Assembly (NCBI RefSeq): GCF_014192395.1
Contig: NZ_JACHXW010000021.1
Location: 62,001-126,000 of the forward strand
Length of the DNA: 64,000 nucleotides
Direction: 5' to 3'
Source: Paenibacillus endophyticus
GTDB taxonomy: Bacteria > Bacillota > Bacilli > Paenibacillales > Paenibacillaceae
The notes under the pieces are model-generated. The model did not search any database. It saw only the letters and a list, made by a program, of their open reading frames with translations, and was not told the origin of the DNA. Within the stretch, counting starts at the first letter, position 1. The number at the start of each line of letters is the position of its first letter. Positions 16,964 through 25,641 of the stretch are shown here, piece by piece. The translations under genes and the position numbers were made by a program.

Positions 16964-18703
16964 ATGAATCATACTTGGGCAACACTGAAAAAAATCGGTC
17001 ATTATTTGCTTCATCAACGCGCTAAGCTGATTACAGTTATTATTCTAACGATAGCGGCGGCAGGGCTTACGCTGGCGGGTCCTTATTTGCTTGGAATGGC
17101 ACTCGATGATTATATTGTTGCGAAGCAATACGAGGGTCTCCTGCAGCTATGCTTGCTCATGCTCGCGGTATATGCGGGAGGAAGCTTGGTCGGCTGGCTG
17201 CAGGCCTATTTCTTGGCAGAGGTATCGCAGCGAACGGTATGGAGCTTGCGCAAAGATCTATTCAGCCACGTGCAGAAGCTGCCTATCCCTTTCTTCGCCA
17301 GCAGGAACCACGGTGAGCTGATGAGCCGCACAACGAACGATATCGATAATGTAACGAATACGCTTAATCAAAGCTTGATCCAAATTATTTCGAGCGTCAT
17401 TATGCTCATCGGTTCTTTCACGATGATGCTCCTGTTAAACGGCTGGCTTACACTGGTAGCGCTTATCGTCATTCCGGTTATCGTATTTGTATCGAAAAAG
17501 ATCGCGAAGGTGACGAAGCGGCAGTTCAAAGGACAACAGCAGGAGCTGGGCGGTCTTAACAGCTTTATTGAGGAGACGGTGTCCGGTCAGAAGGTCGTAG
17601 CGCTGTTCCATCAGGAGGAACGGATGGCCGAGCAGTTCGCAGCTGCCAATGCAAAGCTGAAGAAGGTCGGGATCAAAGCGCAAATCTACTCGGGCACGAT
17701 GGGACCGTTCATGAATATGTTCGGCCATATCAGCTACTTGATCATAGCAGGCGTCGGAGGCTGGCTTGCCGTTCATGATCAGGCAACCGTCGGCGTGATT
17801 ATTAGCTTTCTCGGTTATTCGAGGCAATTTAGCGGCCCTCTTAATGAAGTCGCCAACCAATATAATTTAATTCAGTCGGGGATTGCGGGAGCCGAGCGCG
17901 TATTCGAAATGATGGAGACGCCGTCGGAATACGAAGCGGAAGGCAAAGCTGCCGTGATGGGTACCATTGCAGGTAAGGTAGAGTTCCGCGATGTGCGGTT
18001 CGAATACAAGGATGGAACGGCTGCGCTGCAGAACATTAGCTTTACGGCAAAGCCTGGAGAGACGATTGCGTTGGTAGGCCCGACAGGAGCAGGAAAGACA
18101 ACGATCATTAATCTCATCGGACGATTCTTCGAGATCAAGAGCGGTCAAATCTTGATTGATAACGAGGATATTCGCGAGGTGGACAAAAATAGCTTAAGAA
18201 GTCAGCTGGGGATCGTTCTCCAGGATGCACATCTGTTCACAGGCACTATTCGCGAGAATATCCGCTACGGTCGGCTGGATGCGACTGACGAAGAGGTCGA
18301 AGCAGCGGCTTTGCAAGCGAATGCGGATAGCTTTATTGCCAAGCTGCCGCATGGCTACGACACGGAACTTACAGCAGAGGGAGGCAATGTAAGCCATGGT
18401 CAGCGCCAGCTGATCACGATTGCGCGCGCCATATTGGGCGATCCCGCGCTCCTTATCTTGGACGAAGCGACGAGCAGTGTGGATACGCTTGCCGAGCTGC
18501 AAATTCAAGAAGCCATGAAGAAGCTGCTCAAGGGACGGACCAGCTTCGTGATTGCCCATCGTCTAAGCACGATTCGGCATGCGAACCAGATTCTCTTTAT
18601 TAAAGACGGCCAAATCGCAGAGCGCGGCAATCATGAGGAGCTGCTTGCCCGAAGAGGACTCTACTATGAGCTGCACGGCAATACATTTTTACAAAACGCT
18701 TAG
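16964..18703 (+). CDS. ABC exporter half-transporter, catalytic partner
   Basis: 579 residues with a six-helix membrane domain followed by the nucleotide-binding domain. Walker A is GPTGAGKTT, Walker B LLILDEATSSVD keeps the catalytic Glu, and the switch His is present (VIAHRLSTI). Its signature is VSHGQ rather than LSGGQ. That altered signature faces the degenerate Walker B of the upstream subunit, so the heterodimer would have exactly one dead and one active ATP site, the expected asymmetry. It is translated from ATG 16964, 4 bp after the preceding stop. Confidence 0.93.
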   Translation: MNHTWATLKKIGHYLLHQRAKLITVIILTIAAAGLTLAGPYLLGMALDDYIVAKQYEGLLQLCLLMLAVYAGGSLVGWLQAYFLAEVSQRTVWSLRKDLFSHVQKLPIPFFASRNHGELMSRTTNDIDNVTNTLNQSLIQIISSVIMLIGSFTMMLLLNGWLTLVALIVIPVIVFVSKKIAKVTKRQFKGQQQELGGLNSFIEETVSGQKVVALFHQEERMAEQFAAANAKLKKVGIKAQIYSGTMGPFMNMFGHISYLIIAGVGGWLAVHDQATVGVIISFLGYSRQFSGPLNEVANQYNLIQSGIAGAERVFEMMETPSEYEAEGKAAVMGTIAGKVEFRDVRFEYKDGTAALQNISFTAKPGETIALVGPTGAGKTTIINLIGRFFEIKSGQILIDNEDIREVDKNSLRSQLGIVLQDAHLFTGTIRENIRYGRLDATDEEVEAAALQANADSFIAKLPHGYDTELTAEGGNVSHGQRQLITIARAILGDPALLILDEATSSVDTLAELQIQEAMKKLLKGRTSFVIAHRLSTIRHANQILFIKDGQIAERGNHEELLARRGLYYELHGNTFLQNA

Positions 18704-18775
18704 CTTCCCATGCTCATATTGAAGAATTGATTGTGGTACAATGAGACGAGTGCAACGATTAGGAGATGACAAACG

Positions 18776-19054
18776 ATGAGTGAGCAATTAAATGAGCAAG
18801 AGCTTGTGAAGCATATAGCGAGCGTAACAAACGCAGATGAGCAGTTGATCAAGCTGGTATTGAAGCATGAGGCAGCGTTCATCAACAATGCAAAGGAAGA
18901 CAAAAACGGCGAGGTGGAAATTGACGGCGACGAGCTGGTTGATTATGTGCTAAGCCGTCCGGACGTGAAGTCGAATGAGCTTGTTGTGGAATCCATTCTG
19001 GATACGGAAATGGAATATCTGATGGACAAGGGACTTGCCGGTTACGTGGATTAA
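18776..19054 (+). CDS. Small acidic hypothetical protein
   Basis: 92 residues from ATG 18776 behind TAGGAGAT. It is helical and strongly acidic (DEQLIKLVLKHEAAF, DGDELVDYVLSRPD), with no signal peptide or membrane helix. I do not recognise a named family. It is followed by a strong terminator and has good codon use, so it is likely a real single-gene unit. Confidence 0.75.
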   Translation: MSEQLNEQELVKHIASVTNADEQLIKLVLKHEAAFINNAKEDKNGEVEIDGDELVDYVLSRPDVKSNELVVESILDTEMEYLMDKGLAGYVD

Positions 19055-19074
19055 TAAACGGTCAAGCTAGTATG

Positions 19075-19117
19075 AAGAAGCTGCCCAGGGCGAGAAGTCG
19101 CCAAGGGCGGCTTTTTT
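19075..19117 (+). terminator. Terminator after the small acidic protein
   Basis: AAGCTGCCC (19078) pairs with GGGCGGCTT (19105), with inner GGCGA/TCGCC, then six Ts to 19117. Repeat copy D begins directly after it. Confidence 0.85.
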
Positions 19118-19210
19118 AATATATAGGAAAGTATATCATTTCTTTTCTCTATATTTCTACGCGAAACGTAAGCTTAACCGCCAGAGGACGGCTTCAGCCG
19201 TTTACGCTTG
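19118..19210 (+). repeat. Dispersed intergenic repeat, copy D (diverged)
   Basis: It shares TCTATATTTCTACGCGAAACG and AGAGGACGGC...GCCGTTTACGCTTG with the other copies; the 5' half has drifted. The outer stem is GCGAAACG/CGTTTACGC and the inner hairpin CGGC-ttca-GCCG, so pairing is kept although bases differ. It sits 80 bp before the gerA-type start. Confidence 0.65.
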
Positions 19211-19290
19211 TGCCATAGTGCTTGGCTAATGATGAGAAAATGCGCATACTCCCATTTATTCCCGGGAATACTCACTCATGGGGTGATGGA

Positions 19291-20718
19291 ATGGAAAAGA
19301 ACATCGTTGATCGACCGGCAGGAGAAACGGATCAGTTGGACAAGAGGCTGAAGCTCAATATCGATCGATTGCAGCAGGCAACGGGTCAAAGCCCTGATTA
19401 TGTGATCCGGCACTATGTTAGGGACAAGGAACCATGCTTAACGGCAGCTGTCGCATACAACGCCAACCTCTCCAATCGCCAAGCCATCGATGATGCAATC
19501 GCCCATATGTTTGATGAGAACAGGCTCTTTGCCCCGGAGCAAAAGGAGCACCACAACCGATTGCATTGGCTGATGCTGCAAGCTTCGCTAGTAGGCAGCG
19601 CAGCTAAATCGTCAAACTGGAAAGCAGTTATTCGAGCGGTCGTTTCGGGAGACATGATTATATTTCTCGAAGGAAGTAGCGAAGCGATTATTGTATTCGC
19701 TCAGGGCATGGAATGGCGCACCATTACGGAGCCTACGACGCAGGTTACGATCAGGGGACCAAAGGACAGCTTTACGGAATCGCTGAGCACGAATGTTTCC
19801 TTAGTAAGGCGCCGTGTTAAAAACGAAAGCCTGTGGCTTGAAATGTTTTCGATCGGCCAAATAACGGAGACGGATGTTGCAATGATGTACGTACATGGCA
19901 TTGCTGACGAGAGTATCGTAGAAGAGCTCCGCAGACGATTGCATGAGATTCGCGAGGATGGCATTCTGGAATCCGGCACAATTGAGAAGCATTTGCAGGA
20001 TAAGAAGCTGACACCGTTCCCGACGCTTTACAATACCGAACGACCAGACAGCGTTGTCGGCCATCTGATGGATGGTCGAATAGCTATTATTGTTGACGGG
20101 ACGCCATTCGTGCTCATGGCCCCCGTTACTTTTTTTCAGTTTTTCCAATCGGTCGAAGATTTTTACCAGCTATCCGATATCGGCGTTCTCATTCGGCTTT
20201 TACGTTATGTAGGTTATCTGATTTCACTGCTGCTCCCAGCTTTATATATTGCTGCGATGACGTTTCACCAGGAAATGATTCCGACTCCGCTGCTTATCAG
20301 TCTGGTCGCACAGCGGGAAGGCGTTCCATTCCCGGTTATTATTGAAGCACTGCTTATGGAGCTGAGCTTCGAGCTGATGAGGGAAGCGGGCGTTCGAATG
20401 CCTAGGGCGGTTGGACAAGCTGTTTCTATTGTAGGGGCCTTAATATTGGGACAAGCAGCTGTACAGGCCGGAATCGTATCTGCGGCAATGGTCATTATCG
20501 TGGCCGCGACGGGCATTGCTAGCTTTACTGCACCGGCGTTCAACATCGCCATATCCGTACGCATCCTTCGATTTGTCCTTATGATTCTGTCTAGCGTTTT
20601 CGGCTTGTTTGGCATATTGATCGGCTTATTTATTCTGACGGCCCATTTGTCCAGCCTGAAATCGATCGGTTTGCCGTATTTTACATTCCAATTCAAGCGT
20701 GGACAAGGAAAAGGATGA
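19291..20718 (+). CDS. GerA-family spore germination receptor A subunit
   Basis: 475 residues from ATG 19291, chosen because GGGGTGATG lies just upstream; an in-frame TTG at 19222 lacks a site. It has a hydrophilic N-terminal half of about 270 residues, then five to six membrane helices, including the PTPLLISLVAQREGVPFP loop and RMPRAVGQAVSIVGALILG segment typical of GerAA/GerKA. It is the first gene of an A-C-B operon. The product sits in the spore inner membrane and responds to a nutrient germinant; which one cannot be told. Confidence 0.93.
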   Translation: MEKNIVDRPAGETDQLDKRLKLNIDRLQQATGQSPDYVIRHYVRDKEPCLTAAVAYNANLSNRQAIDDAIAHMFDENRLFAPEQKEHHNRLHWLMLQASLVGSAAKSSNWKAVIRAVVSGDMIIFLEGSSEAIIVFAQGMEWRTITEPTTQVTIRGPKDSFTESLSTNVSLVRRRVKNESLWLEMFSIGQITETDVAMMYVHGIADESIVEELRRRLHEIREDGILESGTIEKHLQDKKLTPFPTLYNTERPDSVVGHLMDGRIAIIVDGTPFVLMAPVTFFQFFQSVEDFYQLSDIGVLIRLLRYVGYLISLLLPALYIAAMTFHQEMIPTPLLISLVAQREGVPFPVIIEALLMELSFELMREAGVRMPRAVGQAVSIVGALILGQAAVQAGIVSAAMVIIVAATGIASFTAPAFNIAISVRILRFVLMILSSVFGLFGILIGLFILTAHLSSLKSIGLPYFTFQFKRGQGKG

Positions 20719-21932
20719 GCATGAGGAACAGACTCGTATACATGCTGATTTTGATGGTTGCTGCATTGCCGATGACAGGCTGCTGGAACAGCAGGGAGCC
20801 TAAGCAGCTTGCTATCGTTATGGCGCTCGGCATCGACAAAGCACCCGGGAACAAATATAAAGTATCCTTTCAAATCGCGAATTCAGGGCAGGTGGCGCCG
20901 GGAATCGTTGCAGGCGGCAGCACATATGGCGCTCCGGTCATGGTTTATAGCGGAACGGGAAGCTCTATTTATGAAGCGATAAGGAAAACATCCCGCTCGG
21001 TGCCGCGACAGCTGTTTTTTGCGCATATCCGTCTTGTTGTCATTGGCGAGTCGCTTGCGAAGTCAGGCATGCAGGAAATCTTCGATTTCTTTGACCGGTC
21101 TCGCGAAACGCGGCTAACGGCTATGGTGCTGATAGCGCGTGGAGGTGATGCGGAGCAGGCGGTTCGAACGCTCACCCCGTTGGAGAAGCTTCCAGCTAAT
21201 GCCGTTATGGGGAAGATGATGCACAGCTCGCGCCTATGGTCGGAAAATTTCACCGTATATATTGATGATGTCATTAACATGATGGTGTCGGAAGAGAATG
21301 TGCTCCTTATAAGCGGCGTTAAGCTCGCAGGGGATAAGGGAATGTCGGCAAAGAAAGAGAATGTGGAGCAGACGAACCCGGCAGCCATTCTGAACATTAG
21401 CGGCATGGCGGTCATGCAGGAGGGGAAGCTCAAAAAATGGCTGGACGGGCGATTAGCGCGAGGCGTAATCTGGGCACGGAACAAAATGGAAAGCTCCGTC
21501 ATGACGATTGATGCTATGGGCAAACCAAAGTCCGTCAGCATCGAGGTAAGCAGGGGGAAAACGAAGGTGAAGACACAGTTCGCTAATGGTCAGCTGCGCT
21601 TTCACTTTCATATCGATGCAGAAGGCTTCATTACGGAGCTCCAGGTTCCCTTTGATATGACGAAACCCGGCGGCATAGATAGCATGGAGAAGGAATGGGC
21701 CGAAACCATTCGCGATGAGGCGGAAGCAGCGATCAAGCAGGCTCAGTCGGAAAAGTGCGATATGCTCGGTTTAGGGCAAATGCTCAGGCGCGAACATCCA
21801 AAACAATGGAATAAGCGGAAGGACGATTGGAATAACGTATTTGCGGATAGTGAGATAACGGTAACCGTACATACTGAGATCCGTCATCAAGGCTTGCGGA
21901 ATAAATCCTATTTGAGCAATATATCGAAATAA
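20715..21932 (+). CDS. GerC-type germination lipoprotein (Ger(x)C family)
   Basis: 405 residues, starting at ATG 20715 and overlapping the previous stop by 4 bp (ATGA); ATG 20721 is also possible. It has a lipobox at MTGCW followed by the family signature NSREPKQLAIVMALGIDKA and a two-domain mature part ending in helical ETVTVHTEIRHQG-type sequence. It is the membrane-tethered C subunit of the receptor and overlaps the A-subunit gene, so expression is coupled. Confidence 0.93.
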   Translation: MSMRNRLVYMLILMVAALPMTGCWNSREPKQLAIVMALGIDKAPGNKYKVSFQIANSGQVAPGIVAGGSTYGAPVMVYSGTGSSIYEAIRKTSRSVPRQLFFAHIRLVVIGESLAKSGMQEIFDFFDRSRETRLTAMVLIARGGDAEQAVRTLTPLEKLPANAVMGKMMHSSRLWSENFTVYIDDVINMMVSEENVLLISGVKLAGDKGMSAKKENVEQTNPAAILNISGMAVMQEGKLKKWLDGRLARGVIWARNKMESSVMTIDAMGKPKSVSIEVSRGKTKVKTQFANGQLRFHFHIDAEGFITELQVPFDMTKPGGIDSMEKEWAETIRDEAEAAIKQAQSEKCDMLGLGQMLRREHPKQWNKRKDDWNNVFADSEITVTVHTEIRHQGLRNKSYLSNISK

Positions 21933-21952
21933 ACGATCAAAGGTGATTGCTT

Positions 21953-23050
21953 ATGGAAACAGGTAAAATGAGCAAGCTTCAATTGTTCAGCGTCATGGTC
22001 ATGTTCGAATTGGGAGGGGTAATAGCGCTAGGCATTGGCGGCAACGCCAAGCAGGACACTTGGCTCGCTATTCTACTCGGTCTCGTTCCGGGTCTCTGCA
22101 TCCTGTTCGTGTACGGAAAGCTCTATACCCTCTATCCCAAGGATACCTTAACCACCTTTATTCCCAAAATAGTCGGGCCATACCTAGGGAAGCCGCTTGT
22201 TTTTATTTACAGCGTCCACTTCATGTATCAAGCAGTCCGCAATTTCCGTGGGATAGGCAATGTCATGTCTATTGCAGTGTATGACGAAACGCCACTCATT
22301 GCTTTGCTTGCGTTGATGGGGATTGCATTGATGTATATCGTTTACCAGGGGATTGAAGCGATGTCGCGTACAATTGTGACCTTTCTGATCGTCATGGCCA
22401 TACTAGGCGTCATCGGCAACTTATTCGTCGTTTTTTCAGGCATCATCGATGTGAAGAACTTGCTCCCGATTCTCGAGAATGGATGGAAGACGGTCATAAA
22501 TACGATACCGCTAACTTATTTTTTGCCCTATGCCGAGCTGGTTGTCGTCCTTATGTTTTTCCCTAATGTGCAAGCAGCAAGCACCCGGCCTGTCGTAAGA
22601 ATAGCTGCTCTTGCGGCAGTTTTCTCCGGTTTTGTGCTTAGTTATACCATGGCGCTCAACACGGCCGTGCTGGGACCGGACCTGCTTAGCCGTTCAACGA
22701 TCCCGCTGCTTGCCACCACATCCAAAATCAATATAGGCGACTTCATTCAGAAAACGGACGGCATATCCTTATCGACGCTGGTCATTAGTTATTTTTTCAA
22801 AGCCGTTGTGTACTTCTACGCTGCCGTTGCGGCAGTATCGGATTTGTGGAATTTGAAGGGTATCCGGCAGATTGTTGTCCCGATAGGCATGATTGTCTTT
22901 TTCTCCTCGATCATGATTGCGGAGAATGCAGTGGAGAATTATATTGAAGGATATGTGATTAATCCTTACGTGGCGTTTCCTTTCCAGACGGCGATCCCCA
23001 TTGTGCTGTTAATCGTTGCATGGATGCGGAAGAAGCGAGCAGCTGCTTGA
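21953..23050 (+). CDS. GerB-type germination permease subunit
   Basis: 365 residues from ATG 21953, 6 bp after AAGGTGAT. It has ten predicted membrane helices of the amino acid permease-like GerAB/GerKB family, beginning METGKMSKLQLFSVMVMFELG. It is the germinant-sensing B subunit. Its 3' end overlaps a small minus-strand gene (22959-23249) tail to tail. Confidence 0.93.
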   Translation: METGKMSKLQLFSVMVMFELGGVIALGIGGNAKQDTWLAILLGLVPGLCILFVYGKLYTLYPKDTLTTFIPKIVGPYLGKPLVFIYSVHFMYQAVRNFRGIGNVMSIAVYDETPLIALLALMGIALMYIVYQGIEAMSRTIVTFLIVMAILGVIGNLFVVFSGIIDVKNLLPILENGWKTVINTIPLTYFLPYAELVVVLMFFPNVQAASTRPVVRIAALAAVFSGFVLSYTMALNTAVLGPDLLSRSTIPLLATTSKINIGDFIQKTDGISLSTLVISYFFKAVVYFYAAVAAVSDLWNLKGIRQIVVPIGMIVFFSSIMIAENAVENYIEGYVINPYVAFPFQTAIPIVLLIVAWMRKKRAAA

Positions 23051-23249
23051 TGCTCGGGGCGAACATGCTGACAATTAGAATGAGCAGGGCAGTTAATAGA
23101 ACGATATACTCCGTGCTGCTCAGCATAATGAAATACGTGCCAAGGCTGAGCCATGCCTCGCTGTAGGTCATGCCATCAAGCAGGTTCATCATATAATCGT
23201 ATAGAAAATTCGCGATTGCGTAGACGATGACGAGGACTGGCAGTTTCAT
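22959..23249 (-). CDS. Small membrane protein overlapping the ger operon
   Basis: 96 residues, starting at ATG 23249 behind a perfect AAAGGAGG 6 bp upstream. About two membrane helices are visible (residues 4-22 and 47-68), followed by a hydrophilic tail. The last 92 bp lie antisense to the end of the gerB-type gene, and much of the odd C-terminal tail comes from that overlap. It is unrecognised, but small membrane proteins next to ger operons are known in Bacillales (GerAD/GerKD type); homology is not shown here. Confidence 0.65.
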   Translation of the reverse strand: MKLPVLVIVYAIANFLYDYMMNLLDGMTYSEAWLSLGTYFIMLSSTEYIVLLTALLILIVSMFAPSIKQLLASSASMQRLTAQWGSPSGKETPRKD

Positions 23250-23344
23250 GGAAAGCCTCCTTTTTCTATGATTGACATGTCCTTATTGTGGCGGATTCAG
23301 GTGTTGGATATGCGGCGCTTGCATGAAACAAAATCGATTCCTTT

Positions 23345-23373
23345 TTGAAAAAATCCTATTTTTGTGCTAAAGT
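23345..23373 (+). promoter_or_regulatory. Sigma-A-type promoter for the YitT-family gene
   Basis: TTGAAA (23345-23350) and TAAAGT (23368-23373) are separated by 17 bp, 37 bp before the start codon. Confidence 0.6.
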
Positions 23374-23410
23374 CAAAGGATAGAATGTTGAAAAGACGGA
23401 GGTTGAACTG

Positions 23411-24277
23411 TTGGCAAAGGTACATAAGGGGTTATCATTTTTAGAAATTTTCAAGCGGTTTATATTTATAACGATTGGATCAGTTCTAATGGGCGTAGCC
23501 TTGGAATTGTTCCTCGTACCGAACAACGTGATCGATGGCGGTATTGCTGGTATTTCGATCATGCTTGCTCATTTGACGCCACTGCCCCTGGGCGTTTACT
23601 TGTTTATCGTAAACGTACCGTTTCTCATCCTCGGTTATAAGCAAATCGGCAAAACATTTGCGATCTCAACGCTATACGGCATTATCGTAATGTCGGTGAC
23701 CACATCGCTTCTGCACCATGTGGACGCCTTTACGGAAGAGAAGCTGCTGGCGGTATTGTTCGGCGGGCTAATCCTCGGCGCTGGCGTAGGTCTTGCCATT
23801 CGGTTCGGCGGATCGCTCGACGGCGTGGAAATCGTTTCGATTCTCATATCCAAAAAGATGCGCATGCCCGTAGGACAAATTATTATGATTTTCAATGTTG
23901 TCATTTTCGTAGTGGCAGGCTTTGTGTTTGAATGGGATTCGGCCATGTATTCCATGTTTACATACTATATCGCTATCAAGTTGATTGACATCGTTGTAGA
24001 AGGTCTTGATGAGTCCAAATCGGTTACGATTATTTCGGCGGAATACGAAGAAGTATCGCAGGCCATTATTGATCGATTGGGACGGAGCACGACACTGATT
24101 CAAGCGCGCGGCGGCTATTCGAAGGATGAGACACAAATGATCTATTGCGTCGTTTCCCGTCTCGAGCTGGCTAAGCTCAAAGCGATTGTGCAATCCATTG
24201 ATGAGAATGCGTTTATCGCCATTGAGCATGTATCCGACGTGATGGGCGGCGGGTTCAGCAAAGGCAGTATCCACTAA
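23411..24277 (+). CDS. YitT-family membrane protein (DUF161/DUF2179)
   Basis: 288 residues, starting at TTG 23411 after GGAGG. It has five N-terminal membrane helices carrying the family motif LFLVPNNVIDGGIAGISIML and a later GGSLDGVEIVSILISKK. The cytoplasmic C-terminal DUF2179 domain (about 205-285) includes TTLIQARGGYSKDETQMIYCVV. The molecular function of the family is unsettled. It is a single gene with its own promoter and terminator. Confidence 0.92.
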   Translation: MAKVHKGLSFLEIFKRFIFITIGSVLMGVALELFLVPNNVIDGGIAGISIMLAHLTPLPLGVYLFIVNVPFLILGYKQIGKTFAISTLYGIIVMSVTTSLLHHVDAFTEEKLLAVLFGGLILGAGVGLAIRFGGSLDGVEIVSILISKKMRMPVGQIIMIFNVVIFVVAGFVFEWDSAMYSMFTYYIAIKLIDIVVEGLDESKSVTIISAEYEEVSQAIIDRLGRSTTLIQARGGYSKDETQMIYCVVSRLELAKLKAIVQSIDENAFIAIEHVSDVMGGGFSKGSIH

Positions 24278-24289
24278 CGTTGGCTAAAT

Positions 24290-24336
24290 AAAAAGTCCGG
24301 CTGCGTCGCCAAAGCGATGCCAAGCCGGACTTTTTT
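24290..24336 (+). terminator. Terminator of the YitT-family gene
   Basis: AAAAGTCCGGCT pairs with AGCCGGACTTTT around a loop with inner GCGTCGC/GCGATGC-like pairing, ending in six Ts. It is symmetric enough to serve the convergent MFS gene as well. Confidence 0.88.
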
Positions 24337-24341
24337 GTTCG

Positions 24342-24428
24342 AATATAAGACTTTATAAGTATCACGCGATAAAGTAGCGAGAAGCGGATACCCTCCTTTT
24401 GCGAGGACGGCGAAGCCGTTTCTTCTTG
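24342..24428 (+). repeat. Dispersed intergenic repeat, copy B
   Basis: 87 bp, close to copy A but missing about 16 bp in the middle. It keeps CTTTAT/ATAAAG, the outer AGAAGCGG/CCGTTTCT stem (one G-T) and ACGGC-gaa-GCCGT; the small inner stem shrinks to CCT/AGG. It starts 5 bp after the YitT terminator and ends 5 bp before the stop of the minus-strand MFS gene. Confidence 0.8.
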
Positions 24429-24433
24429 TCGAA

Positions 24434-25636
24434 TCACAAGCTTGAAGCAGCTGACGTGTCATCGGCGGTTCTTGCCAGTCCCTTATCCTTCACTCCCAGC
24501 AGGAAGAGAAGGGCAATAACCATTCCTCCTGAAGAGAAATAAAATAAGATCGAGTAGCCCATTAAATCAATTAGACCGCCCATCAGCGGAGGAGAAGCGA
24601 TAGCCGCGAGCGATGAAATCAAATAATAGATGCCGGTACGCGTGCCGATGCTTTTCTCTTTCCCAAGCGAAATGATAAACGGATAGGAATTGATGTTGAT
24701 CATTGCCCAGCAAATGCCGCCGGCGAGCAGCAGCAAGCGAAGGGGGAGCAGCGCATCCACGAACGAAATCGCGGCAAAAATGACGATGAGGCCAATAACG
24801 CCAATGGAAATGATTCTTTTTTTGCCAAAGCGGCTTCCTAGGAGCCCGCTTGGAATAGCGGCAAGTACAAATGCGAGCGAGAAAAAGGCTAGAGAGAATG
24901 AAGACTGCCCCTCCGTTAGGTTAAGATGATTTTTCCCATATAAGGTGAACAAGGCTTCAACCCCTTGATAGGACAGAAACCAGAAGAAAATCGCTCCCAA
25001 TAGAAAAAGCGTCGGACGGTTTAATTGGCTTTTAAACGAAATTTTCTCTTGTTTTTCCAAAGGAACATCAGAGACAGCGTCTCTCCTCTCTTTGATCGAC
25101 AGGAGGAGAATGCAAAGACAAATCAGCGTCAGTATGGAAGCCGTTAGGAACGGGAGGGAGTGATGTTTCTCATAGAGGATGGCCCCGCCGCCGAAAGCGA
25201 GTATGGAACCGATCCCTCCCATGAAGTTAATGACTCCGTTCGCTTGCGTTCGCTTGCTTCCAGGCGTAATGTCCGGCATCAGAGCGACGGTCGGAGAGCG
25301 GTAGAGGCTCATGGATAAGTTCATGAGCACCATGAACAGCACCAATGTAAGCAAGCTGGTATGCCAAGGAATAAGCGCGCCGAATAGTGCAGCAAGCGGC
25401 ATGCCGATGAGCAGATAAGGCATTCGTTTGCCTAGGGTGCTTTTCGTATGGTCGCTGCGCTTGCCGATCCATGGCTGCAGAAACAAGGCAAAATAGTTGT
25501 CGATCGTCATCATGAAGCCAATGAGAAAGGTGCTCGTAAGAAACTTATCCAAAAAGAACGGAACAAATGCGTTATAAAGAGCCCATGTAATGCTGATGCT
25601 GAAAAAACCAAACCCGAGCAGCCATGTTTTTTTCAT
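24434..25636 (-). CDS. MFS transporter (SLC45/GPH-like)
   Basis: 400 residues with twelve predicted membrane helices. The N-terminal half contains FLQPWIGKRSDHTKSTLGKR, the loop 2-3 motif of the sugar-transporting SLC45/GPH-like MFS group. It is transcribed on the minus strand 5 bp after the GDPD gene, with GAGGGGCG upstream of ATG 25636, so it is in the same operon. It may import a glycerol- or sugar-type product; the substrate is not known. Confidence 0.87.
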   Translation of the reverse strand: MKKTWLLGFGFFSISITWALYNAFVPFFLDKFLTSTFLIGFMMTIDNYFALFLQPWIGKRSDHTKSTLGKRMPYLLIGMPLAALFGALIPWHTSLLTLVLFMVLMNLSMSLYRSPTVALMPDITPGSKRTQANGVINFMGGIGSILAFGGGAILYEKHHSLPFLTASILTLICLCILLLSIKERRDAVSDVPLEKQEKISFKSQLNRPTLFLLGAIFFWFLSYQGVEALFTLYGKNHLNLTEGQSSFSLAFFSLAFVLAAIPSGLLGSRFGKKRIISIGVIGLIVIFAAISFVDALLPLRLLLLAGGICWAMININSYPFIISLGKEKSIGTRTGIYYLISSLAAIASPPLMGGLIDLMGYSILFYFSSGGMVIALLFLLGVKDKGLARTADDTSAASSL

Positions 25637-25641
25637 TCCGC

